Below, in pieces: positions 10,490 through 18,081 of a stretch of 64,000 bases of DNA. The DNA is taken from positions 124,001 through 188,000 of the forward strand of contig CAVWPS010000002.1 of NCBI GenBank assembly GCA_963756975.1. Reading direction: 5' to 3'. The notes beneath the pieces are model-generated. The model was not told the DNA's origin, searched no databases, and was given only the letters and a program-made list of their open reading frames with translations. Position 1 is the first letter of the stretch; every line of letters starts with the position of its first letter. The position numbers were made by a program, and so were the translations under genes. Origin of the DNA: CAVRQM01 sp963756975 (lineage in GTDB: Bacteria; Pseudomonadota; Alphaproteobacteria; Acetobacterales; Acetobacteraceae).

Positions 10490-11157
10490 GGCGTGTCGGT
10501 CAGCAGGTAGCCGACGCCCCGGACGGTGTGCACGCTGAGCCGCGCCGGTGTGTCGGCGAGCTTGCGGCGCAGCCGATACACCAGCACCTCCATCGCGTTC
10601 GACCCGAGTTGCGCGTCGAAACTATACAGGGAGCGCTCCAGCGATTCGCGCGACACCACCCGGCCCTGATGCCGCAGCAGCTGTTCGAGCAACGTGGTCT
10701 CGCGCACCGACAGGCCGACATCGGCCCCGTCGACGAAGGTCTGCCGGCTGGCGGTGTCGAGCGTCAGGTTGGCCATGCCGAGCGTCACGCCGAGCAGCGC
10801 ATTGGGACGGCGCAGCAGGGCACGCACGCGCGCCATCAGCTCGGGCATGTGGAACGGCTTGACGAGATAGTCGTCGGCCCCGGCGTCGAGACCCGCGACC
10901 CGGTCGTCGAAGCCGTCGCGCGCGGTCAGCACCAGGATGGGCACGCTGGAATCGCGCCTGAGCTGACGTAGCAGGGTGAGGCCATCGCCGTCCGGCAATC
11001 CGCGATCGAGGATGATCGTGTCGTATTGGCCGATCGCGAGGTAGTCGGCCGCTTGCGCCAGATCCGGCGCGACATCGACCGCGAAGCCGCCCTGTTCGAG
11101 GGCCGCGCGCATCAGCCCGGCCAGGCTTGCCTCATCCTCGACGAACAACAGGCGCAT
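10486..11157 (-). CDS. OmpR-family response regulator
   Basis: A 223-residue regulator of the QseB/PmrA-like type. The receiver domain has the acidic pair VEDE near residue 7, phosphoacceptor Asp51 (IILDRGLPDGDG), Thr78 and Lys100 (YLVKPF). The C-terminal winged helix is typical of OmpR/PhoB regulators (SVRETTLLEQLL and VLVYRLRRKL). It is the first gene of the regulator-kinase pair and is divergent from the cytochrome c' gene, whose upstream region holds a candidate direct-repeat site. Confidence 0.95.
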   Translation of the reverse strand: MRLLFVEDEASLAGLMRAALEQGGFAVDVAPDLAQAADYLAIGQYDTIILDRGLPDGDGLTLLRQLRRDSSVPILVLTARDGFDDRVAGLDAGADDYLVKPFHMPELMARVRALLRRPNALLGVTLGMANLTLDTASRQTFVDGADVGLSVRETTLLEQLLRHQGRVVSRESLERSLYSFDAQLGSNAMEVLVYRLRRKLADTPARLSVHTVRGVGYLLTDTP

Positions 11158-11200
11158 CGCTCATTCACCATTCCGATCGCGCTCGCTTGGCACATGAGCG

Positions 11201-11216
11201 TTACCCCACCCTTACG
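11201..11216. promoter_or_regulatory. possible response-regulator direct repeat
   Basis: TTACC (11201-11205) and TTACG (11212-11216) are spaced 11 bases apart, one helical turn, in the gap between the divergent response regulator and cytochrome c' genes. OmpR-family dimers bind direct repeats with this spacing; the match is suggestive only. Confidence 0.3.
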
Positions 11217-11291
11217 CGGGGCGCAGCCGCCGCGTCAGGCACTTGTCATCGCCGGGCGCTAAGGTGTTCGCGACCGCAACGGGGGTTCGGC

Positions 11292-11678
11292 ATGAGGCTT
11301 CGGCTATCGAGCATCGGGTTCGCGATCGCGCTCGTCGCGGCACCGGCCGCGGTGGTCGCCGCCAGCGGTCTCGTCCAGACCATGAAAGGCTGGAACCGCT
11401 CGTCCAAGTCGGTCGGCGCGATGCTGTCCGGTCATGCCACGTTCGACGCGGCGGCGGCGCGCGCGGCGCTGCAGCAATACGCCGACGACGCCGACCAGAT
11501 CGCCGCGCGGCTGCACGGCAACTCGGCCGACGCGCAGGATTACCGCGCCCGGTTCGTGACGTTCTCCGCGGACGCGAAATCCTCGTTTCCGGCGGCCGCG
11601 CAACCGGCGGCGCTGAAGGCCGCCTTCACCCACCTGATGGCGGAGTGCTCAGCCTGCCACACGGCATACAGGGACTGA
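11292..11678 (+). CDS. cytochrome c' family protein
   Basis: A 128-residue periplasmic protein. Residues 1-24 form a signal peptide ending after VVAAS, and the single haem-binding CSACH motif is at residues 119-123 near the C-terminus, as in cytochromes c'. The intervening sequence is helical, fitting the four-helix bundle. Mature size (about 104) is slightly short of the usual 120-130. Cytochromes c' bind NO or shuttle electrons. It is four bases upstream of a cytochrome b561 gene, a common pairing that implies electron transfer from membrane haem b to the periplasm. Confidence 0.85.
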   Translation: MRLRLSSIGFAIALVAAPAAVVAASGLVQTMKGWNRSSKSVGAMLSGHATFDAAAARAALQQYADDADQIAARLHGNSADAQDYRARFVTFSADAKSSFPAAAQPAALKAAFTHLMAECSACHTAYRD

Positions 11679-11681
11679 CGC

Positions 11682-12281
11682 ATGGCGCGCTCCAATCTGA
11701 CGCGGGTGCTGCACCTGCTGATCCTGACGCTGGTCCTGCATCAGCTGATCGGCAGCCAGTTCATGCAACGACCGGATCCCGGCGACGATCCGGCGTGGAA
11801 TTTCATGCTGCACGAGTATGCCGGATTGCTGTTACTGGCCGTGGCCGGCGTGTTCTGGCTCTGGACCATGATCCGGCGGGGCGAGACCAGGTTTTCACGG
11901 CTGGTGCCCTGGTTCTCGGTGGCCCGGCTGCGCGATGTCTGGACCGATGTCGCGGCGCAGGCGCGGCGGATCGCGAGTTTGCGGGCGCCGGACGATTCCG
12001 ACGGTGCGCTGGCCAGCGCGGTGCACGGTCTCGGGCTGCTGGTGCTGACCGCGATGGCCGCGACCGGCACGGTGTTCTTCTTCGCCCAGCGCACCGGGAT
12101 CGGCCACACGGCACTCGATCTGCACCGGCTGATGGCCAATCTGATGTGGGCCTATCTGGTCGCGCATGCCGGTCTGGCGGTGCTGCACCACCTGCTCGGC
12201 AGCGACATCTTCGCGCGCATGTTCTGGGTCGGCCGGCGGCGGCGGCGGACCGGAACGGCGATCGGCGACGCGGCCGACTAG
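11682..12281 (+). CDS. cytochrome b561 family membrane protein
   Basis: A 199-residue protein with four hydrophobic helices and histidines placed as in prokaryotic cytochromes b561 (RVLHLLILTLVLHQ in TM1, MLHEYAG in TM2, LDLHRLMANL and AHAGLAVLHHLL in the C-terminal half). It would sit in the inner membrane with two haem b groups, moving electrons from quinol to the periplasmic cytochrome encoded just upstream. The long loop between TM2 and TM3 and the basic C-terminus face the cytoplasm. Confidence 0.85.
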   Translation: MARSNLTRVLHLLILTLVLHQLIGSQFMQRPDPGDDPAWNFMLHEYAGLLLLAVAGVFWLWTMIRRGETRFSRLVPWFSVARLRDVWTDVAAQARRIASLRAPDDSDGALASAVHGLGLLVLTAMAATGTVFFFAQRTGIGHTALDLHRLMANLMWAYLVAHAGLAVLHHLLGSDIFARMFWVGRRRRRTGTAIGDAAD

Positions 12282-12348
12282 GCCCTTGCGTCCGGGGCGG
12301 GATGCGCGGAGGTCTCATGGCGCAATCCGCTCATGAAGGACCGAGACA

Positions 12349-13002
12349 TTGCCGAACGCATTGATTGTCGGAGTGGGGCCGGGTTTGTCGGCTTCGCTGG
12401 CCCGCCTGCTCTCCCGCGAGGGTTATGGCGTGGCGCTCGCCTCCCGCAGAGCGCCCGCCGCGCTGGCGGCCGAAGTGGGCGGCACCGCGCATGCGTGCGA
12501 CGCAAGCGATCCGGCGCAGGTGGCGGCCTTGTTCGACGCGGTGCCCGACGCCGAACTGGTGGTCTACAACCCGAGCGCGCGCGTGCGGGGGCCGGTGACC
12601 GACCTGGACCCGGCGGCGGTGCGCGACGCGCTGATGGTCACCGCGTACGGCGCGTTCCTGGTGGCGCAACAGGCGGCGCGCAGAATGCTGGCGGCCGGGC
12701 GGGGCACGATCCTGCTGACCGGCGCGTCGGCGGGGGTCAAAGGGTTCGCGCGGTCGGCGACGTTCGCGATGGGCAAGTTCGCGCTGCGCGGTCTGTCGCA
12801 AAGCCTGTCGCGCGAATTGCACCCGCAGGGCGTGCATGTGGCGCACATCGTGGTGGACGGATCGATCGACGTGCCGGGCGGGACGGACGACCGGCGGCTC
12901 AACCCGGATGCGATCGCGGCGGCGATGCTGGGTCTGGTGCGGCAGGAGCGGAGTTGCTGGACCGACGAACTCGCGGTCCGGCCGTGGGTCGAGGTGTTCT
13001 AG
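12349..13002 (+). CDS. atypical SDR family protein lacking the catalytic tyrosine
   Basis: A 217-residue Rossmann protein with a glycine-rich VGVGPGLSASLA motif and TGASAGVKG. Where classical SDRs have YxxxK, this protein reads FAMGK, so the catalytic Tyr is Phe while the Lys is kept. The rest (FALRGLSQSLSRELHPQGVHVAH) is typical of a clade of uncharacterised SDR-like proteins. It may bind NAD(P) without ordinary SDR catalysis. TTG 12349 has AAGGA upstream. It stands alone on the plus strand. Confidence 0.8.
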   Translation: MPNALIVGVGPGLSASLARLLSREGYGVALASRRAPAALAAEVGGTAHACDASDPAQVAALFDAVPDAELVVYNPSARVRGPVTDLDPAAVRDALMVTAYGAFLVAQQAARRMLAAGRGTILLTGASAGVKGFARSATFAMGKFALRGLSQSLSRELHPQGVHVAHIVVDGSIDVPGGTDDRRLNPDAIAAAMLGLVRQERSCWTDELAVRPWVEVF

Positions 13003-13016
13003 ACTAGGACGGCGGT

Positions 13017-13046
13017 CCTGGAGTGCCCGGCGTCAGGCACTCCAGG
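13017..13046. terminator. bidirectional hairpin between convergent genes
   Basis: CCTGGAGTGCC (13017-13027) and GGCACTCCAGG (13036-13046) form a perfect 11-bp stem with an eight-base loop, between the convergent SDR and DUF4167 genes. There is no T-run. Confidence 0.6.
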
Positions 13047-13069
13047 CAGGCCGGCTCAGGCGTCCGGCG

Positions 13070-13627
13070 TTAGGCCTCGGGCGGCTCGGCGGCGATCGGG
13101 ATGCGGCGCTGCTCGACCACCGCTCCGTTCGGCTCGGCCAAGAACTCGGGCTGGTCGCCGTAGCCGGCCGGCTCGTCCTCGCGATCCTGCTGCTCCCGGT
13201 CATTCTCCCGGTCCTGCTCGCGCTCCTGCTCGTCGGCGATCTCGGTGAAGCTCGAGTCGCGCGGCGAGCGGCCGTTCTGGTGGCCGTTCTGCGCCGGGGC
13301 CGGCGCGCCGCCCTGCTGGATCTGCGCCTGCGTCATCGCGTTGATGATGCGGAAATAGTGTTCGGCGTACTGGAAGTAGCTTTCGGCCATCACGCGGTCG
13401 CCGACGCCGGTCGCGTCCCGGCCGAGCTGGAGGTATTTCTCGAACAACTGCTGCGCGGTGCCGCGGATGCGAAGATCGGGTCCGCTGCTGTCGAAGACGT
13501 GGTTGCGGTTCATCGGGATGCCGCCGCCCTGGCGCACCCCCGCTCCGCCGCCGCCCTGTCCGCCGCCGCCGTGACCGCCGCCAGGGCCGCCGCGGTTGTT
13601 GCGTCCGCGCATCCGCTTCATGTTCAT
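13070..13627 (-). CDS. DUF4167 domain protein
   Basis: The product starts MNMKRMRGRNNRGG, followed by a low-complexity Gly-rich basic stretch to about residue 38. The DUF4167 core comes next (RGTAQQLFEKYLQLGRDATG, then AESYFQYAEHYFRII). The C-terminal third is charged and disordered, with Glu/Arg/Asp repeats. The family is nearly universal in alphaproteobacteria and often sits next to prmC-prfA, as here; its function is not established, and the basic Gly-rich head suggests RNA binding. An upstream in-frame start at 13672 would add 15 residues and looks less likely. The gap to prmC (13628-13822) shows nothing recognisable. Confidence 0.85.
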   Translation of the reverse strand: MNMKRMRGRNNRGGPGGGHGGGGQGGGGAGVRQGGGIPMNRNHVFDSSGPDLRIRGTAQQLFEKYLQLGRDATGVGDRVMAESYFQYAEHYFRIINAMTQAQIQQGGAPAPAQNGHQNGRSPRDSSFTEIADEQEREQDRENDREQQDREDEPAGYGDQPEFLAEPNGAVVEQRRIPIAAEPPEA

Positions 13628-13822
13628 GCTGTCGCCGATTGCTCTTCGTTGTTCGGGTTGCCGCGACGACAACGGTCAGATGGACCGAGCGTTACTGTCG
13701 CGTTCGTCGCATCACCGCGCTGGTTCGTTCGGGTCGGCGCGGGGCACGGCCGATCCCGGCTGCCAGCCGGGTCCCGCGCCATCGGGCGCGGTGCCTGCGA
13801 GATCAAGCAGATAGTCGGACCA

Positions 13823-14638
13823 TCACGCCCGGTCAACTAGCGCGATCCGGTCGAGTCCCCCAAGGTCCGCTCGGATACCTTTCAGCCGCAATCCATTCGC
13901 CACGACGAGGTCGCAGAGCGCCGGTCCCTGCCCTGCCCCATGCTCGAACAACGCGACTCCGCCGGGCAGCAGCAGCGTGTGGAGCGCCGGGAGAATGGCG
14001 CGATACGCGTCGAGCCCGTCCGGTCCGCCGTCCAGCGCCAGCGCCGGTTCGTACCGGGCGACCTCCGGGTCGAGGCCGGCGATGTCGGCATGCGAAATAT
14101 ACGGCGGGTTGGCGAGCACGATGTCGAAGCCTCCGGCCAGCGGGGCCGCCCAATCGGCGCAGATGAACGCGGCGCGATCCAGGCCGAGCGCCGCCGCATT
14201 GTCGCGCGCCAGCACGCAAGCGGCTTCGTTGCGGTCGACGCCGATGCCGAACGCGGCCGGGTATTCGACGAGGGCGGCCAGCAGCAGCGCGCCGGTGCCG
14301 GTGCCGAGGTCCAGAATGCTACCGACGCGGGCGCGATCGGGGCGGATCGCGACCAGTGCCTCGATCATGGTCTCGGAGTCCGCCCGGGGGATCAGCGTGG
14401 CGGCCGACACGGACAGGTCGAGCGTCCAAAACCCCTGGCGGCCGGTGATGTAGGCGAGCGGTTCGCGGGCCGCCCGCCGGCCCACGAGTTCGGCGAACGA
14501 GCCGGGCGGCACGGCGAGCGGGCTTGGCACCGACCCGTGCGGCAGGCCGAGCGCATGGGTCAGCAGCAGCCGGGCCTCTCGCGCCGGATGCTCGACCCCG
14601 GCGTCACGCAGGATGGTCGTCGCGTCCCGGGGCGTCAC
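13823..14638 (-). CDS. prmC: release factor N5-glutamine methyltransferase
   Basis: A 271-residue SAM-dependent methyltransferase that methylates the GGQ glutamine of release factors 1 and 2. It has the N-terminal helical substrate-recognition domain, the PrmC marker REPLAYITGRQGFW, SAM motif I (LDLGTGTGALLLA) and the catalytic NPPY motif (LANPPYIS). The gene overlaps the end of prfA by four bases (ATGA), so enzyme and substrate are co-translated, as in many bacteria. Confidence 0.95.
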   Translation of the reverse strand: MTPRDATTILRDAGVEHPAREARLLLTHALGLPHGSVPSPLAVPPGSFAELVGRRAAREPLAYITGRQGFWTLDLSVSAATLIPRADSETMIEALVAIRPDRARVGSILDLGTGTGALLLAALVEYPAAFGIGVDRNEAACVLARDNAAALGLDRAAFICADWAAPLAGGFDIVLANPPYISHADIAGLDPEVARYEPALALDGGPDGLDAYRAILPALHTLLLPGGVALFEHGAGQGPALCDLVVANGLRLKGIRADLGGLDRIALVDRA

Positions 14639-15690
14639 GCCTCGGCCGACAGCCGGGCCGCCTGATCCTCGGCGATCAGCGCGTCGGTGAACTCGTCCAG
14701 CTCGCCGCCCATCACGCGGTCGATCTTATACAGCGTCAGATTGATCCGGTGGTCGGACACGCGGCCTTGCGGGAAGTTGTAGGTGCGGATGCGCTCGGAG
14801 CGGTCGCCGGTGCCGACCTGCCCTTTCCGGTCGGCCGCCCGGGTCGCGGCGAGGCTCGACCGCTGCGCCTCATAAAGCCGCGCGCGAAGAATCTTCATGG
14901 CCTTGGCGCGGTTCTTGATCTGGCTGCGCTCCTCCTGCATCGCGACCATGATGCCGGTCGGCAGGTGGACGATGCGCACGGCACTCTCGGTCTTGTTCAC
15001 GTGCTGCCCGCCGGCACCGGACGCGCGGTAGACGTCGATGCGGAGGTCGCCCTCGTCGATCTCGATGTCGACCTCCTCGGCTTCCGGCAGCACCGCGACC
15101 GTGACCGTGGAGGTGTGGATGCGGCCCTGGCTCTCGGTCGCCGGCACGCGCTGGACGCGGTGGACGCCGCTCTCCCACTTCATGCGCGCGAACACGCCGC
15201 GGCCGTTGACCTCGGCCATGGCACCCTTGATGCCGCCGAGGCCGGTGTCGTCGTATTCCAGCACCTCGAACCGCCAGCCGTGCAGGGCAGCGTGCTTCTG
15301 GTAGAGCGCGAACAGTTCGGCCGCGAACAACCCGGCTTCGTCGCCACCGGCGGCCGGGCGGATTTCGAGGATGGCCGAGCCGTCGTCGGCCGAGTCGCGC
15401 GGCAACAGGGAGACCTGGAGCGCCCGCGTGAGGTCCGGCAGGCGGGCCCGCAGGTCGTGCAGCTCGGCCTCCGCCATGCCGCGCAGTTCTGGGTCGGACA
15501 GCATCGACTCCGCGTCGGCGATCTCGCGCTCGACCGTGCGGAGTTCCTGCACCCGCGCCTCGATCGGTTCCAGCTCGGCCAGCTCGCGCGAGGCTTTGAC
15601 GAACGCCTCGCCGCCGAGCTGTTCGCCGAGCAGGGCGCGCAGTTCGTCGGTGCGGCCGAGAATCCAGTCGAGGCGGTCGGAGAAACTCAT
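14635..15690 (-). CDS. prfA: peptide chain release factor 1
   Basis: A 351-residue class I release factor recognising UAA and UAG. The codon-reading tripeptide PAT is at residues 183-185 (RVPATESQGR), and the peptidyl-hydrolysis motif GGQ at 227-229 (GAGGQHVNKTESAVR). Length and domain order are standard. It overlaps hisS upstream by four bases and prmC downstream by four bases, forming a tight translational unit. Confidence 0.97.
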   Translation of the reverse strand: MSFSDRLDWILGRTDELRALLGEQLGGEAFVKASRELAELEPIEARVQELRTVEREIADAESMLSDPELRGMAEAELHDLRARLPDLTRALQVSLLPRDSADDGSAILEIRPAAGGDEAGLFAAELFALYQKHAALHGWRFEVLEYDDTGLGGIKGAMAEVNGRGVFARMKWESGVHRVQRVPATESQGRIHTSTVTVAVLPEAEEVDIEIDEGDLRIDVYRASGAGGQHVNKTESAVRIVHLPTGIMVAMQEERSQIKNRAKAMKILRARLYEAQRSSLAATRAADRKGQVGTGDRSERIRTYNFPQGRVSDHRINLTLYKIDRVMGGELDEFTDALIAEDQAARLSAEA

Positions 15691-16907
15691 CGCGTCAGGA
15701 GCGCCGCCAGCCCCGAAATATCGGTGTCGACCTGCTCGCCGGTATCGAGGTCTTTCAACGCGATCGTATCGCCGACGATCACCACCGCGCGGCTGCCGGC
15801 CTTGTTGGCCCGCTCCATCCGGCGCTTCAGGTTACCCCGGTAGCCGATCTCGGCCCGGATTCCTGCCGCGCGCAAGGCCTTGAGCACATCGATCGCGGCG
15901 GCCTCGTGCCCGTCGCCGGCCGGGATGACGGCGACCGGGCGCGGGGCTGCGGGAACGCCCGCGAGCAGCATCGCCAGCCGCTCGATCCCGGCCGCCCAGC
16001 CGACGCCGGGCGTGGGCGGGCCGCCCATTTCGGCGACCAGCCCGTCGTAGCGGCCGCCGGCCATGACGGTGCCCTGCGCGCCCAGGGCCGAGGTCACGAA
16101 CTCGAACGCGACGTGGTTGTAGTAGTCGAGGCCACGGACGATGCGCGGGTTCTCGGTGAACGGCACGCCGAAGCGGACGAGATTGTCGCGCACGGAATCG
16201 TAATGCGCCTGTGCGCCGGGCGTCAGATGCGGCGCGATCACCGGGGCGTCGGCGACGATGCGACGGTCGCCCTCGTCCTTGCTGTCGAGGATGCGGAGCG
16301 GGTTGCGCTCGAGCCGCGTCAGGCTGTCGGCCGACAGATTTTCGCGATGGTCCGTGAAGTATCCGACCAGGGCGGCGCGGTAGGCGTCCCGGCTTTCACG
16401 GTCGCCGAGCGTGTTGATCTCCAGCACGATGTCGCCGGCGATGCCCAACGCGGACAGAATGTCCCAGCCGCAGGCGATCACCTCGGCGTCGGCGAGCGGT
16501 TCGGGCGCGCCGATCAGCTCGCAGCCGATCTGGTGGAACTGGCGGTAGCGGCCTTTTTGCGGGCGCTCGTAGCGGAACATGGGGCCGGCGTAGAACACCC
16601 GCTGCGGCAGCGATTGGGTCAGGCCGTTGGTCACCAGCGCGCGGCAGACGCCGGCCGTGCCCTCGGGGCGCAGGGTCAGGCTTTCGCCGCCCCGGTCGTC
16701 GAAGCTGTACATCTCCTTGGCGACCACGTCGGACGTGTCGCCGAGGCTGCGGGAGAACACGCGGGTATCCTCGAAGATCGGCGTCGCCCATTCGTCGAAC
16801 CCGTAGGTGCCGGCGATCCGTTTGGCGGTGTCGACGACATGGGTGTGGCGGCGCTGGTCGTCGCCGATCAGGTCGCGGGTGCCTCGGGCGGGTTGAAGGG
16901 CGGTCAC
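15687..16907 (-). CDS. hisS: histidine-tRNA ligase
   Basis: A class II aminoacyl-tRNA synthetase of 406 residues. Motif 1 region is ARGTRDL, motif 2 contains FRYERPQKGRYRQFHQIG, and the histidine-binding HisA motif is RGLDYYNHVAFEF. A C-terminal anticodon-binding domain ends the protein. GTG 16907 is chosen because it directly precedes TALQPARGTRDL, where family proteins begin. The frame stays open upstream to 17111 but that stretch is antisense-free overlap with another gene and shows no similarity. The gene follows a secreted-protein gene by 31 bases in the ispG-hisS-prfA-prmC unit. Confidence 0.94.
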   Translation of the reverse strand: MTALQPARGTRDLIGDDQRRHTHVVDTAKRIAGTYGFDEWATPIFEDTRVFSRSLGDTSDVVAKEMYSFDDRGGESLTLRPEGTAGVCRALVTNGLTQSLPQRVFYAGPMFRYERPQKGRYRQFHQIGCELIGAPEPLADAEVIACGWDILSALGIAGDIVLEINTLGDRESRDAYRAALVGYFTDHRENLSADSLTRLERNPLRILDSKDEGDRRIVADAPVIAPHLTPGAQAHYDSVRDNLVRFGVPFTENPRIVRGLDYYNHVAFEFVTSALGAQGTVMAGGRYDGLVAEMGGPPTPGVGWAAGIERLAMLLAGVPAAPRPVAVIPAGDGHEAAAIDVLKALRAAGIRAEIGYRGNLKRRMERANKAGSRAVVIVGDTIALKDLDTGEQVDTDISGLAALLTR

Positions 16908-16938
16908 GGTCGAAGCGAAAACATTGAGAACAACGACG

Positions 16939-17490
16939 TCAATTATGAGTTCTATACGAAAGCGACGCCGTGGGTCCGGGTCGCCCCGGAACGTCGAATG
17001 ACAACACCAACTGGGAATCGGCAGGTGCAACCGCTGGCCCGAAATGCGCCACCCAGGTGACGCCCGTTCCGCCACTTGGCAGCCGATAGGCCGGTCTGAC
17101 TGGTTGGCCAAGCAGAGGTTCGGCGGTCAACAATCGCGCGACCTCGTGGCCATCCGCATCCGGGGCGGCAAACCCGCATCCAGCAAGGTGCAGCGGCCCG
17201 TTCGCCGCCTCGGCGGACGTCAGCATGATGGGCGTGCCCTGTTCTGGAACGAGCCAGTCCTTGACTTTAAACGTGTGCCCGGGCCCGCCTGGCACGGGGA
17301 AGTCTCGGTTAAGAAATACAGGATAGCCCGCCTCCGTCGCCTTGCGATCGATAGAGCTGAAACTCGGGGGCGCGCTGAGACAGAACGACCGGAACAGCGC
17401 CACTGCGGCAGAAGCCCGATCAGCGGCGACCGCTGAGTTCGAAATGCCAACTGCGAACAGCGCGAGGCCAGCGAATTGAATAAACTGCAC
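16939..17490 (-). CDS. secreted protein of unknown function
   Basis: A 183-residue protein with a clear signal peptide (hydrophobic core FAGLALFAVGI, predicted cleavage after SAVA). The segment RSFCLSAPPSFSSIDRKATEAGYPVF resembles a small family of proteobacterial exported proteins annotated NMCC_0638-like; I recall this resemblance and cannot verify it here. Two cysteines could form a disulfide. GTG 17490 lies one base after the antitoxin stop. Its base composition is somewhat less GC-rich than hisS and ispG, hinting at acquisition together with the toxin-antitoxin genes. Confidence 0.68.
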   Translation of the reverse strand: MQFIQFAGLALFAVGISNSAVAADRASAAVALFRSFCLSAPPSFSSIDRKATEAGYPVFLNRDFPVPGGPGHTFKVKDWLVPEQGTPIMLTSAEAANGPLHLAGCGFAAPDADGHEVARLLTAEPLLGQPVRPAYRLPSGGTGVTWVAHFGPAVAPADSQLVLSFDVPGRPGPTASLSYRTHN

Positions 17491-17491
17491 G

Positions 17492-17827
17492 TTAATCCCA
17501 AAGCCTCGGGATCAGTTCGTCGGCTGTCGTTTCGAGCGCCTCGGCAAGCCGGCCGAGTACAATGCGATCGATCGGCGCGCCTGTCTCGGCTTGAGTCACG
17601 GCGTCCTCGGACACTTTTGCACGGGCCGCCAATTCGGCGACCGTGAAGCCACGGTATTCGCGCCAGACCAGGATCGGGTCCTCGCCATGCAGCGTGCGGT
17701 GGACGACGACGCCCGGGATCGTCGGGATGAACTCACGCTCGATCCGGGCAATCTTGAACTCGAGAAGGTCGTTCTCGTCCTCGAGCCGATCCAACAGGTC
17801 GGTCGGGTCGTTCGCGACATCGTTCAT
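17492..17827 (-). CDS. antitoxin with helix-turn-helix domain
   Basis: A 111-residue protein. The N-terminal half is charged and helical (DLLDRLEDENDLLEFKIARIE). The C-terminal half is a Cro/C1-type helix-turn-helix (FTVAELAARAKVSEDAVTQAETG) like those of HigA/RelB-fold antitoxins. ATG 17827 overlaps the toxin stop by four bases. Such antitoxins neutralise the toxin and repress their own operon. This one sits in the middle of the ispG-hisS operon without an obvious promoter of its own. Confidence 0.8.
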   Translation of the reverse strand: MNDVANDPTDLLDRLEDENDLLEFKIARIEREFIPTIPGVVVHRTLHGEDPILVWREYRGFTVAELAARAKVSEDAVTQAETGAPIDRIVLGRLAEALETTADELIPRLWD

Positions 17828-18081
17828 CGGTACGCCTCCCTGCGATGAGACACTTTTACGACGATCATGGCGTCGTCGTAGCGCTCGAAGATAACACGCC
17901 AATCGCCGGATCTCAGCCTGAACTCGCCCGGGTGACCCTGATACGGGACAACATCATGGCCCGACGCGGTCGGATCGGCCGCGTATGCCTCGAGCTTTCG
18001 CGCGATGCGCTCGCCGTCCGCAAACGGGAGGTCGACAAGCTGTTTGCGAGCCCTTAGCCGGTATTCGATCCTAAGCGCCAC
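17824..18081 (-). CDS. RelE/ParE-family toxin
   Basis: An 85-residue protein with the RelE/ParE pattern: an N-terminal beta strand followed by RARKQLVDLP, a two-helix hairpin, then GEFRLRSGDWRVIFERYDDAMIVVKVSHRREAYR with the basic residues of the RelE core. RelE members cleave mRNA at the ribosome, while ParE members poison gyrase; the Arg-rich C-terminal strand fits RelE better. The GTG start follows directly after the ispG stop codon with no intervening base. The antitoxin follows in a toxin-first order. Confidence 0.82.
   Translation of the reverse strand: MALRIEYRLRARKQLVDLPFADGERIARKLEAYAADPTASGHDVVPYQGHPGEFRLRSGDWRVIFERYDDAMIVVKVSHRREAYR

Noticed and set aside
16908..17111. Longer N-terminus for HisS
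   Set aside because: The extra residues overlap the secreted-protein gene in another frame and do not resemble any synthetase N-terminus.
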